From Brevundimonas vancanneytii (GTDB lineage Bacteria; Pseudomonadota; Alphaproteobacteria; Caulobacterales; Caulobacteraceae), in contig CAMCIP010000035.1 of assembly GCA_945874855.1 (NCBI GenBank), forward strand, positions 1-14,539: DNA of 14,539 nt, in the 5' to 3' direction. The notes under the pieces are model-generated. The model had not been told where the DNA came from and did not search any database. It saw only the letters and a program-made list of their open reading frames with translations. Made by a program: the position numbers and the translations under genes. How positions within the stretch are numbered: the stretch's first letter is position 1; each line of letters opens with the position of its first letter. This document shows positions 1 through 9,280 of this stretch, one piece after another.

Positions 1-55
1 TCTCGATCCCCCTGAGCTGTCGAATTGCCTTCCTCGACCAGATGACCTCAGTCAT
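1..55 (-). CDS. ParE/RelE-like toxin, N-terminal fragment cut by the window edge
   Basis: Reading leftwards from the ATG at 55-53 gives 18 codons, MTEVIWSRKAIRQLRGIE, before the sequence ends. This is the typical opening of ParE/RelE-superfamily toxins: a short first beta strand with a Trp-Ser step, followed by an Arg/Leu-rich first helix. The start lies inside the end of the upstream antitoxin-like gene, with an 8-nt overlap (ATGACTGA). That is the usual antitoxin-then-toxin order and coupling. Family members are commonly about 90-105 residues, so most of the gene, including the residues that decide RelE-type RNase versus ParE-type gyrase poisoning, is missing. The call rests on a short stretch plus context. 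A different small ORF in the same place is possible. Confidence 0.55.
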   Translation of the reverse strand, partial: MTEVIWSRKAIRQLRGIE

Positions 56-236
56 CCAGTCCCCAGGCCTTCGGCGGAGGACCCGCATCGGGCGTGCCCC
101 AGGTGCGAAGCCATTTCACGACCTCGGCATGAGGAACGACACGGCCCGCCCGGACGTCAGCTTCCGCCTCGTCGGCGTCACGCTCTTCCGCATCGAGATC
201 GGGGGCATCGAAGATTGAGACTTCGGGCTTGATCAT
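48..236 (-). CDS. Small antitoxin-like protein of a type II toxin-antitoxin pair
   Basis: This 62-residue acidic protein has an Asp/Glu/Ala-rich N-terminal half (residues about 10-28). The C-terminal half is more conserved-looking and carries GRVVPHAEVVKWL and a WGTP step. I recall this layout from alphaproteobacterial small proteins annotated as antitoxins or CopG-like regulators that sit directly before ParE/RelE toxins. Here too a toxin-like start overlaps its stop by 8 nt. The inferred role is to bind and neutralise the toxin and possibly autoregulate the pair. The ATG at 236-234 is the only good start; upstream I see no strong Shine-Dalgarno. The 25-bp gap to the chorismate mutase stop could hold a promoter, but no consensus is visible. 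No DNA-binding fold can be proven from the sequence alone. Confidence 0.6.
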   Translation of the reverse strand: MIKPEVSIFDAPDLDAEERDADEAEADVRAGRVVPHAEVVKWLRTWGTPDAGPPPKAWGLDD

Positions 237-261
237 GGGCGGAGCCTATCACAATCCCGCC

Positions 262-576
262 TCAGATGCGCGTCCGGTCCCAGGTCTCGAACTCGTGGGC
301 GATGCAGCGGTCGATGAGCAGTCGCCAGACGGGTTCCGCGATGGCGGGCGACAGGCCGGCGGGGCCGGCGGCGGCCAGGACCTTCTGCACCACATCCTCG
401 ATGCGCGCGTCGTCATGGACCACGTCGCGGCTGGGCTTGAGGCGGGCGGCGGCGTCCATGTAGCGCTGGCGCTCGGCCAGCAGGACGACGAGGGCGCGAT
501 CGAGGGCGTCGACGCCCTGGCGCACCTCGGCCATGGAGGCGCAGGCCTCGGGCGGGGTGCGCGGGTCCAGCTTCAC
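262..576 (-). CDS. Chorismate mutase, AroQ class, PchB-like
   Basis: This all-helical 104-residue protein fits the AroQ family, which converts chorismate to prephenate for Phe/Tyr synthesis. Visible family features are MAEVRQGVDALD and LLAERQRYMDAAARLK at residues 15-47, with Arg19, Arg36 and Lys47 where AroQ enzymes place substrate-binding residues. A charged third-helix segment around Arg58-Glu60 follows. The TPPEAC opening and the end HEFETWDRTR resemble isochorismate pyruvate-lyase PchB more than the E. coli mutase domain, so minor lyase activity is possible. I chose the GTG at 576-574, one base after the reductase stop, because it keeps the PchB-like opening. An ATG at 534 would cut it off. 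The gene probably shares a transcript with the reductase. No regulatory ACT domain is present. Confidence 0.8.
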   Translation of the reverse strand: MKLDPRTPPEACASMAEVRQGVDALDRALVVLLAERQRYMDAAARLKPSRDVVHDDARIEDVVQKVLAAAGPAGLSPAIAEPVWRLLIDRCIAHEFETWDRTRI

Positions 577-577
577 C

Positions 578-1393
578 TCACCCGACAAAGGCGCGCTCCA
601 GCACATAGTCGCCCGGCTCGGCGTTGGAGCCTTCCTTCAGGCCGAAGCCTTCCAGCAGGTCGGCGGTGTCCTTGATCATGGCCATGGAGCCGCACAGCAT
701 GACCCGGTCCCGCTCGGGCGAGAAGCCTGCGGGCAGGCCCAGGTCGGCGAACAGGGCGCCGGAGACGATGCGGTCGGTGATCCGGCCCGGCGTGTCGAAC
801 GGCTCGCGCGTCACCGTGGGATAGTAGGTCAGCTGGGCCCGGGCCTCGTCGCCGATCAGGGGGTCGTCGTGGATGCCCGCGGTGAAGAAGTCGCGGTAGG
901 CCAGGTCGGCGACGTTGCGCACCGTGTGGCAGACGATGACCCGGCCGAAGCGGGCGTAGGTGTCCGGGTCGCGGGCGACGCTGAGCCAGGGGGCCAGGCC
1001 CGTGCCCGTGCCGATCAGCCACAGCCGCTCGCCGCCGGTCAGGGCGTCCAGAACCAGGGTGCCGGTCGGCTTCCTGCCCATCAGCACCTGATCGCCGGGC
1101 TGGATCCTGACCAGGCGCGAGGTCAGGGGGCCGTCGGGCACGGCGATGGACAGGAACTCCAGCTCCTCGGCCCAGCAGGGGCTGGCGATGGAATAGGCGC
1201 GCAGGATCGGCTTTGCGCCGTCCTCGCCCGGCAGACCGATCATGACGAATTCGCCCGAGCGAAAGCGGAAGTCCTCGGGGCGCTCGCAGGCGAAGCTGAA
1301 CAGCTGGTCGGTCCAGCGCTTCACCCAGGTCACCGTCAGGGTGAGGTGCGGACTGGCCTTGGCAGGGGCCGGGCTGAGCGGGGCGGCGGTCAT
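578..1393 (-). CDS. fpr: Ferredoxin--NADP+ reductase (bacterial FPR type)
   Basis: This 271-residue flavoprotein would exchange electrons between NADPH and ferredoxin or flavodoxin in the cytoplasm. The FAD domain contains the RAYS motif at residues 66-69, preceded by FRSGEFVMIGL. The NADP domain has GTGTGLAP at 128-135 and a CGS motif at 234-236. The C-terminus YVLERAFVG matches the extended end typical of proteobacterial FPRs such as the 272-residue Rhodobacter capsulatus enzyme. The start is uncertain: ATG at 1393 gives a normal length, ATG at 1405 adds four residues, and neither has a clear Shine-Dalgarno. It is transcribed away from the DPP IV gene, and the chorismate mutase follows after one base. 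In this family the reductase usually serves oxidative-stress defence and supply of reduced ferredoxin. A direct role in photosynthesis is not implied. Confidence 0.9.
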   Translation of the reverse strand: MTAAPLSPAPAKASPHLTLTVTWVKRWTDQLFSFACERPEDFRFRSGEFVMIGLPGEDGAKPILRAYSIASPCWAEELEFLSIAVPDGPLTSRLVRIQPGDQVLMGRKPTGTLVLDALTGGERLWLIGTGTGLAPWLSVARDPDTYARFGRVIVCHTVRNVADLAYRDFFTAGIHDDPLIGDEARAQLTYYPTVTREPFDTPGRITDRIVSGALFADLGLPAGFSPERDRVMLCGSMAMIKDTADLLEGFGLKEGSNAEPGDYVLERAFVG

Positions 1394-1496
1394 CGGGGGC
1401 TGCATAGGCGAAGCGGGGCGACAGCGGAAGGCTTGCGGCGCGTCGTCGCGACGCCGGGGGATGACGCCGGGCGAAACTGTCTCTAGCGTCAAGGCC
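1394..1496. promoter_or_regulatory. Divergent intergenic spacer, presumed promoters
   Basis: This 103-bp spacer separates the divergent starts of the reductase and the DPP IV gene, so both promoters are expected in or near it. It holds a perfect 10-bp palindrome, CGTCGCGACG, at 1444-1453, flanked by GGCG and CC so that a small imperfect hairpin could form. I could not find a convincing -35/-10 pair with normal spacing on either strand. The promoter assignment is positional inference only. Confidence 0.35.
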
Positions 1497-3673
1497 ATGC
1501 GCACCCTCCTTCTCGCCTCCGCCCTGTCCCTCGTCACCGCCGTGCCGGCCCTGGCCCAGGATCCGGCGGTCCTGACCCCCGAGCGGGTCTTCGCCAATCC
1601 GTCGCTGGCCGGGCCCGTGGCACGGGGCGTCAGCCTGTCGCCGGACGGGGAGCTGGTCGCCTTTCTGCGGTCGCGCGAGGACGATGTGAACGTCCAGGAC
1701 CTGTGGGCCATGACCACGGACGGCGGTGCGCCGTTCAAGCTGATCGACGCCCGGGCCCTGGTGCCGGACGCCGGCGAACTGTCGGAGGCGGAGATCGCGC
1801 GGCGGGAGCGCATGCGCATCTCGGCCCGCGGGGTGGTGGAATACTCCTGGGACCAGCAGGGCCGTTACATCCTTGCGCCGCTGGAGGGCGACATCTTCCT
1901 CGCCGCGCGCGAGGGCGGGACGGTGCGCCGCCTGACGGAGACCGAGGCCGACGAGATCGACGCCAAGGTCTCGCCGCGCGGCAACTATGTGTCGTGGGTG
2001 CGGGACCAGGATCTGGTGGTCCACGACCTGGCGGCCGGCACCGAGCAGGCCATAACGACCGACGGTGAGGGCCTGATCACCTGGGCCACGGCGGAGTTCA
2101 TCGCCCAGGAGGAGATGGACCGCGACACCGGCTACTGGTGGAGCCCCGACGAGCGCTTTATCGCCCTGCAGCGGACGGATGAGTCGACCGTCGACGTGAT
2201 CCCGCGCCTCGACATCTCGGGCGGCGGGGCGACGGTGATCGCGCAACGCTATCCGCGCGCCGGGCGGCCGAACGCCGTGGTCGACCTCTATGTCCACGAC
2301 CGCACCACGGGGCAGCGGATCAAGGTCGATCTGGGGCCGAACCCGGACGTCTATCTGGCGCGGGTCAACTGGTCGGCGGACGGCAAGACGCTGTACGTCC
2401 AGCGCCAGTCGCGGGACCAGAAGACGCTGGACCTGATCGCGGTCGATCCGACGACGGGTCAGGGCCGGGTCATCGCGACCCAGACGTCAGAGGCCTGGGT
2501 CGGGCTGACGCACGATTTCCGGGCGCTGAAGGACGGGAACTTCATCTGGTCCAACGAGGACAGTGGCTGGCGGCACCTGTATCTGCACGGGCCGGACGGG
2601 CGGCGCATCCGCGCGATCACCTCGGGCGATTATGCCGTCACCGGTCTGAACGGCGTGGATGAGCGGACCGGCCGGGTCTTCTTCACCGCCTCCATGCGGG
2701 ACGGGAAGGAATATCCGATCGAGCAGCAGCTGTTCGGCGCCTCCTATCGCCGAACCGGCCGGCCGGTCGAGATCACGCCGCGCGGCGGCTGGTGGTCGGC
2801 GACGGTTAACGGCACGGGCACGGCCTATGTCGGCAATTACAATGACCCGAACACGCCGCCCCAGTCGGCGCTGTATTCCATCGACGGCGAGCGTCAGGCC
2901 TGGATCGAGGAGAACCGGCTGGACGAGACCCATCCCTTCTGGCCGTACAACGCCCGCCAGCGCGACCCGGAGTTCGGCACGCTTCTGAGCGACGGCGAGA
3001 CCCTGCACTGGCAGATGTCGACGCCGCCGGGCTTCGATCCGTCGAAGACGTATCCGGTGGTGATGCAGGTCTATGGCGGCCCGTCGGGCGGCGGGGTGCG
3101 GCGCGCCTGGCCGTCGGCGACGACCCAGCTGCTGACCGAGGCCGGCTATGTCGTGTTCCGCATGGACAACCGCGGCGAGGGCTATCGCTCGGCGCGGTTC
3201 AAACAGGCGCTGTATCTGACGATGGGCCAGCCGGAGATCGCCGACCAGGTGCTGGCGGCGGACTATCTGCGGACCCTGCCTTTCGTCGACGACGCCCGGA
3301 TCGCGGCCATGGGCTGGAGCTATGGCGGGTTCATGACCCTGCACATGCTGACCGAGCCGAAGATGGGGCTGGCCGCCGCCATCTCGGGCGCGCCGGTGAC
3401 CGACTGGAGCCTGTACGACACCCACTACACCGAGCGGTTCATGTCGACGCCCCAGGCCAATCCGGAGGGCTATGCCGCCTCCGACATCCTGGACCAGCTG
3501 CCGCTGATGACCGGGCGGCTGCTGCTGATGCACGGCATGGCCGACGACAATGTGATCTTTGAAAACACCACCCGCGTGCTCAATGCGCTGCAGGAAAAGA
3601 GCCTCCCGTTCGAGACCATGCTCTATCCCGGTCAGCGCCACGGCATCCGGGGCAATGAGCGGGGGCTTCACCA

Positions 3674-5308
<1,635 letters not shown>

Positions 5309-5353
5309 TCGGCGCAAGACCATCCGCCTCGCCCAACGGTGAAAGGGCCGGCC

Positions 5354-6583
5354 TCAGGCGGCGACGGAGGTCCGGGCGAGGGCGCAGTGGCCCCAGATCT
5401 CCGACAGGGCGTCGACCAGACGGTCCACGTCCTCGTCCGAATGGACGGGCGAGGGCGTCAGGCGCAGCCGCTCGGTGCCCTTGGGCACGGTCGGATAGTT
5501 GATCGGCTGGACGTAGATGCCGTGGTTGTCCAGCAGCCAGTCGGAGATCAGCTTGCACTTCTTCGGATCGCCGACCATCACCGGGATGATGTGGCTGGGG
5601 TTGTCCAGCATGGGGATGCCCGCCGAGTTGAGGCGGCTGCGCACCTTGGCGACGCGTTCCCGGTGCCGGGCCCGTTCCATCTCCGAGACCTTGAGGTGCC
5701 GGATGGAGGCGCAGGCGCCGGCCGCGATCGCCGGCGGCAGGGCCGTGGTGAAGATGAAGCCCGAGGCGAAGCTGCGGACGAAGTCGCACAGGGCGTTGGA
5801 CGCGGCGATATAGCCGCCCATGACGCCATAGGCCTTGCCGAGGGTGCCCTCGATGACCGTCAGCCGGTCCATCAGGCCCTCGCGTTCGGCCACGCCGCCG
5901 CCGCGCGGGCCGTACAGGCCGACGCCGTGGACCTCATCGAGATAGGTCATGGCATTGTGCTTTTCGGCGACCTCGCAGATCTCGGCGATGGGCGAGATGT
6001 CGCCGTCCATCGAATAGACGCTCTCGAAGGCCACCAGCTTGCAGCGGTCGGGGTCGAGCCGGGACAGGCGGCGGTCCAGATCCTCGGGGTCGTTGTGGCG
6101 GAAGACCTGCCGCTCGGCGCGGCTGTGGCGGATGCCCTCGATCATGGAGGCATGGTTGCCGGCGTCGGACAGGACCACGCAGTCGGGCAGGCGCGCCGCC
6201 AGGGTCGACAGGGCCGCCCAGTTGGAGACATAGCCCGAGGTGAACAGCAGGGCGGATTCCTTGCCGTGCAGGTCGGCCAGCTCGCGTTCCAGAAGCACGT
6301 GGTGGTGGTTGGTGCCGGAGATGTTGCGCGTGCCGCCGGCGCCGGCGCCGCACTCGTCCAGCGCCGCATGCATGGCGTCCAGCACCGGCCGGGACTGGCC
6401 CATGCCCAGATAGTCGTTGGAGCACCAGACGGTGACTTCCTGCACCGCGGCCTCGCCGCCTTCGTAACGGCGGGCGCGCGGGAAGGACCCGGCCTTGCGC
6501 TCCAGCTCGGCGAAGACGCGGTAGTGGCCCTCCTCACGCAGCTGATCCAGCTGGGCGGTGAAGAAGGCGTCGTAGGTCGACAT
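5354..6583 (-). CDS. hemA: 5-aminolevulinate synthase
   Basis: This 409-residue PLP enzyme condenses glycine with succinyl-CoA to 5-aminolevulinate, the first step of the C4 tetrapyrrole pathway used by alphaproteobacteria. Diagnostic motifs are CSNDYLGMG (54-62), GAGGTRNISGTNHHH (81-95), SVYSMDGDISP, YLDEVHGVGLYG (214-225) and GTLGKAYG with PLP-binding Lys250. The start MSTYDAFF at 6583 lies 7 nt after a strong GGAGG and matches the usual family N-terminus. An ATG at 6622 overlapping the puhE stop would add 13 residues but has a weaker ribosome site. It is the last gene of the puh operon, so pigment-precursor supply would rise with reaction-centre expression. A second hemA elsewhere for housekeeping haem is possible but cannot be seen here. 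Confidence 0.96.
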   Translation of the reverse strand: MSTYDAFFTAQLDQLREEGHYRVFAELERKAGSFPRARRYEGGEAAVQEVTVWCSNDYLGMGQSRPVLDAMHAALDECGAGAGGTRNISGTNHHHVLLERELADLHGKESALLFTSGYVSNWAALSTLAARLPDCVVLSDAGNHASMIEGIRHSRAERQVFRHNDPEDLDRRLSRLDPDRCKLVAFESVYSMDGDISPIAEICEVAEKHNAMTYLDEVHGVGLYGPRGGGVAEREGLMDRLTVIEGTLGKAYGVMGGYIAASNALCDFVRSFASGFIFTTALPPAIAAGACASIRHLKVSEMERARHRERVAKVRSRLNSAGIPMLDNPSHIIPVMVGDPKKCKLISDWLLDNHGIYVQPINYPTVPKGTERLRLTPSPVHSDEDVDRLVDALSEIWGHCALARTSVAA

Positions 6584-6588
6584 GGCGG

Positions 6589-6595
6589 CCCCTCC
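6589..6595 (-). promoter_or_regulatory. Shine-Dalgarno deciding the hemA start
   Basis: GGAGGGG on the minus strand, with its GGAGG core 7 nt before ATG 6583. The alternative ATG at 6622 has only scattered purines upstream, so initiation at 6583 is favoured. Confidence 0.75.
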
Positions 6596-6618
6596 GGCAG
6601 TGGTGTCGTCGTTCGTGG

Positions 6619-7389
6619 TCATGGCTTGCTCTCGCGGCCCAGCGCCCAGCCCCACAGGGCCCGGTCGGGGGACGGCGTCATCAGGAAGGCGTGTTCGATC
6701 AGGCCGAGGCCCGAGAGGCCGGCGGTCAGGGCGAAGCCGAAGGCCAGGCCGCCGGCGGTGGCCGGGTCCATGGCGTGGGACGCCAGGGCGGCGGTGGCGG
6801 CGACGCAGGCCAGCAGGGACAGGGGGAAGAGGGCGTTGAACCGCCGCTTGCGGAACCAGACGCGCAGATGCTCCAGCGAGCGGGGCAGGAAGGCCAGCGG
6901 CGGATTGGCCACGCCCAGATAGATGTTCAGCTTGGTCGACAGCCGCATGCCGAACAGGACCAGGAAGGTCAGCGCCCCGGTGGGGTTCGATCCACCCCAG
7001 GTCAGGGCCAGGACCACCAGACCGGTGAGGGCCAGGGCGATCTCGTGATGGATGACGGTCGCGGCGGCGGCCTTGAACCGGGGCCAGCCCTCGGCGTCGG
7101 TCGGGGCGGTCCGGGACGCGGGGGTGCCCGCCAGCCGGCCGGTCAGGAAGGCCAGTTCGTGCCAGCCCCAGACGATCAGGGCCGCGGTGAAGCCGACCAG
7201 GGCGCCCACCATGCCGTCGTCGCGCGCGGCCAGGGCCAGGGCGACCAGGGCCCCCACGGCCACCACGGCTCCCCAGACGAGGGCGGGGCCGAAGGTCCGC
7301 TCGGGGCGGCGCACCAGCCACAGGACGACGCCCGTCGAGGCCCACCAGGCCAGGACGGCGACGATCAATCCCATGACCGGCTGCGACAT
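6619..7389 (-). CDS. puhE: Photosynthetic complex assembly protein PuhE
   Basis: This 256-residue integral membrane protein has about six to seven hydrophobic segments (roughly 5-26, 33-55, 58-84, 113-131, 138-150, 186-206 and 211-233). A conserved-looking loop contains HHE (114-116), GMRLSTKLNIYLGV (147-160) and NPPLAFLP. It belongs to the PGC-restricted PuhE family, which affects assembly or amounts of the reaction-centre/light-harvesting complexes and modulates bacteriochlorophyll levels. Its exact biochemical role is not established. The start MSQPV at 7389 follows the acsF stop by 5 nt, with GGTGA just upstream. A GTG at 7398 overlapping the acsF stop is an alternative. The stop overlaps an alternative hemA ATG. 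Its position between acsF and hemA is the common alphaproteobacterial order. Confidence 0.9.
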   Translation of the reverse strand: MSQPVMGLIVAVLAWWASTGVVLWLVRRPERTFGPALVWGAVVAVGALVALALAARDDGMVGALVGFTAALIVWGWHELAFLTGRLAGTPASRTAPTDAEGWPRFKAAAATVIHHEIALALTGLVVLALTWGGSNPTGALTFLVLFGMRLSTKLNIYLGVANPPLAFLPRSLEHLRVWFRKRRFNALFPLSLLACVAATAALASHAMDPATAGGLAFGFALTAGLSGLGLIEHAFLMTPSPDRALWGWALGRESKP

Positions 7390-7394
7390 CGGCG

Positions 7395-8519
7395 TCACCA
7401 GGCCGGGGACAGGCGGACGGTGTCGGGCAGGGGGTTCTTCTCGACGGGCAGGAAGTACATGGCGATCAGGGACGAGGCTGCAGCGGCCAGGTGTTTGACC
7501 CTGCCCAGCGCGCCGGAGAACCCGCCGCGGGCGCCGGCGGCGGCGATGCCCTCGGCGGCCAGACGCAGCTTCTCGAAGCCGGCCCGGAAGTCGGCATGTC
7601 CCGTGTTCAGCACGACCGGATAGACCTGACGGCTGATCTCCGAAGTGATCCGGAAGACCTCGTGATCGTATTCGGTCGGGTCGACGCCGAGGGCGGCGTG
7701 GAAGGCCGGACGGGTGTGGTCGCGCACATACATGGTCGCGAAGACCGACAGCAGGAAGAAGCGCACCCACCAGACATTGCCGCCGCGCAGCAGCTTCGGA
7801 TCGGCGCGCATCAGCAGGGCGAAGGCCTCGCCGTGGCGGAACTCGTCGTTGCACCACTCCTTGAACCAGTTGAAGATCGGGTGGAACCGCAGTTCCGGGT
7901 GACGCTCCAGCTGGCGATAGATGGCGATGTAGCGGGCGTAGCCGATCTTCTCCGACAGGTAGACGGCGTAGAAGATGAACTTGGGTTTGAAGAAGGTGTA
8001 CTTCTTCGTCTTGGTCAGAAAGCCCAGATCCACGCCGATGCCGGCGTCCTTCAGCGTCTCGTTGATGAAGCCGGCGTGGCGGCTTTCGTCGCGGCTCATC
8101 AGCTTGAACAGGGCCTTGATGTCGGGATTCTGAACCCGCTTGGCGATCTCGGCATAGAGGACACAGCCCGAGAATTCGGACGTCACCGAGCTGACCAGGA
8201 AGTCGATGAACTCCTTGCGCAGGGCGGGCGGCAGGGCGTCGATCACGCCCTCGAACGACTCGGTGCGCCTGAAATGGTCCTTGTTGGGATCGGCCGTCAT
8301 CTCGGCGATCAGGGCGTCCCACTCGGCCCGGACCGGCGAGACGTCGATCCGGTCCATGGCGGCGAAGTCGGTGGTGTAGAAGCGCGGGCTCAGCACCGTG
8401 TCGGTGCGGGCCATGCCGGTGGTGTCGATCCCCTCGACGGCCGCGGTCGGCGCCACGCGGCGGCGCAGGCCGACTTCGGGCGGCGGGAGCTGGATGTCTT
8501 CAAAGCCGACGGCGGTCAC
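7395..8519 (-). CDS. acsF: Mg-protoporphyrin IX monomethyl ester oxidative cyclase, diiron subunit
   Basis: This 374-residue protein matches AcsF in length and motifs. AcsF is the O2-dependent cyclase that forms the isocyclic ring E, converting Mg-protoporphyrin monomethyl ester to divinyl-protochlorophyllide. Diiron-ligand motifs are visible as Glu115 in TSEFSG, E145-x-x-H148 in DESRHAGF and E226-x-x-H229 in NDEFRHGEAF. FFKPKFIFYAVYLSEKIGY (177-195) is also characteristic. It starts with GTG at 8519, overlapping the bciE stop as GTGA, with GAGGAG 6 nt upstream. Its direct coupling to bciE fits the known need of alphaproteobacterial AcsF for that partner. The reaction uses O2, so the cell can make bacteriochlorophyll in air. 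No anaerobic bchE cyclase gene lies in the window. Confidence 0.96.
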   Translation of the reverse strand: MTAVGFEDIQLPPPEVGLRRRVAPTAAVEGIDTTGMARTDTVLSPRFYTTDFAAMDRIDVSPVRAEWDALIAEMTADPNKDHFRRTESFEGVIDALPPALRKEFIDFLVSSVTSEFSGCVLYAEIAKRVQNPDIKALFKLMSRDESRHAGFINETLKDAGIGVDLGFLTKTKKYTFFKPKFIFYAVYLSEKIGYARYIAIYRQLERHPELRFHPIFNWFKEWCNDEFRHGEAFALLMRADPKLLRGGNVWWVRFFLLSVFATMYVRDHTRPAFHAALGVDPTEYDHEVFRITSEISRQVYPVVLNTGHADFRAGFEKLRLAAEGIAAAGARGGFSGALGRVKHLAAAASSLIAMYFLPVEKNPLPDTVRLSPAW

Positions 8520-8803
8520 AGGCTTCTCCTCGGGGTGAAGCTGACCTCATAGAGCTCATAGAGCTCCAGGCGGGAGGTCAGTCGGGTCCAGATGCGTTCC
8601 AGCAGGCCGGCGCGGTGCACGCTGGCCATGCGGCGCACGGTGACGGCATGGCCGAAGGCGCACGAGATGGGATCGCCGTGCACCCGCACCCGGTCGCCGG
8701 GGTGGATGTCCGGATCCCCGTCCAGCGAGACATGGGCATGGAAATGGTCGTGGGTGTGCTCGATCTCGACCGTGCAGGGCGTCAGGTGGGGGCGGGCGAA
8801 CAT
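8516..8803 (-). CDS. bciE: Probable cyclase accessory subunit BciE
   Basis: This small 95-residue soluble-looking protein lies between puhC and acsF, overlapping both (TGATG with puhC, GTGA with acsF), with GGAG 7 nt before its ATG. Chen, Canniffe and Hunter's work on three classes of O2-dependent cyclase established that alphaproteobacterial AcsF needs a small conserved protein, BciE. Position, size and coupling fit that protein; I did not align it. Visible features are a His-rich stretch HTHDHFHAH (16-24), a GDRVRVHGDP segment (37-45) that looks like a beta turn, and an acidic/aromatic tail LELYELYEVSF (79-89). It contains ten histidines in all. Metal binding is possible but unproven. The alternative is an unrelated conserved PGC small ORF. 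Confidence 0.72.
   Translation of the reverse strand: MFARPHLTPCTVEIEHTHDHFHAHVSLDGDPDIHPGDRVRVHGDPISCAFGHAVTVRRMASVHRAGLLERIWTRLTSRLELYELYEVSFTPRRSL
8526..8531 (-). promoter_or_regulatory. Shine-Dalgarno for the GTG start of acsF
   Basis: GAGGAG on the minus strand, inside the bciE coding end and 6 nt from GTG 8519. It supports the GTG start and translational coupling of the two cyclase genes. Confidence 0.75.
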
Positions 8804-9267
8804 CAGGCGGCTCCGGCGGAGAGGAGATCGACGAAGGCCTGGCGGTTGTCGGCGCCGAAGCCGTCGACGGCCAGGGTCTTGCCTGTGGCCAGGTCGGTCA
8901 TGGTCAGGCGGCCGTCGGACCAGCGGGTCAGCCGGAACGGCGTCTCGGGGCCGAGACCGCGCATCTGGCGATCGCGGGTCAGGGTGCGGGCCAGGCCGCG
9001 AATGAAGGCGCCCTCGCCCGGGGCGATGATGACGTCGCGGCCGGCACCCGCGGGGACCACCCGCACGCCGCCGTCGTCCAGATCGACGAAGCGGACGTCG
9101 CGGCTCTGGGCGGCGGCGGCGGCGCGCTCGGCGGGGGCGGGCAGGTCGATCAGACCCGAACTGACCGCCCCCACGCCCAGCACGCAGGCCAGCGCCAGGC
9201 CCGCGGCAGCGAACAGGGGCGCCTGGGGCATGGCATGCGGGTCACGGATCGGGGCAGGGGCGGTCAT
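8803..9267 (-). CDS. puhC: Photosynthetic complex assembly protein PuhC
   Basis: This 154-residue protein has a short cytoplasmic N-terminus, one transmembrane helix at about residues 18-40 and a soluble, presumably periplasmic domain. That is the normal PuhC layout and size. Domain motifs include VRFVDLDDGGVRV (58-70), an IAPGEGAFIRGLARTLTRDR region and LTMTDLATGKTLAVDGFG near the end. In Rhodobacter, PuhC is needed for efficient formation or reorganisation of the RC-LH1-PufX core. The start at 9267 lies 13 nt after the puhB stop, with AGGA 9 nt upstream; the open frame continues into puhB without reason. The stop overlaps the bciE start by one base. Confidence 0.9.
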   Translation of the reverse strand: MTAPAPIRDPHAMPQAPLFAAAGLALACVLGVGAVSSGLIDLPAPAERAAAAAQSRDVRFVDLDDGGVRVVPAGAGRDVIIAPGEGAFIRGLARTLTRDRQMRGLGPETPFRLTRWSDGRLTMTDLATGKTLAVDGFGADNRQAFVDLLSAGAA

Positions 9268-9280
9268 CAGCGGTCTTCCT

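Noticed and set aside
237..261. Small inverted repeat GGCGG...CCGCC between chorismate mutase and the antitoxin-like gene
   Set aside because: The stem is about five pairs with a long loop and no T-run, expected by chance at this GC content.
573..2297. A 574-codon open frame on the minus strand crossing the reductase, the spacer and the DPP IV gene
   Set aside because: Its translation is low-complexity Arg/Gly/Pro/His sequence without domains, and it lies out of frame over two well-recognised genes. This is typical of antisense frames in high-GC DNA.
5339..6922. A 527-codon plus-strand frame opposite hemA and the end of puhE
   Set aside because: It is antisense to the clear ALAS active site; its Gly/Gln/Val/Asp-rich translation is the usual mirror of a GC-rich gene.
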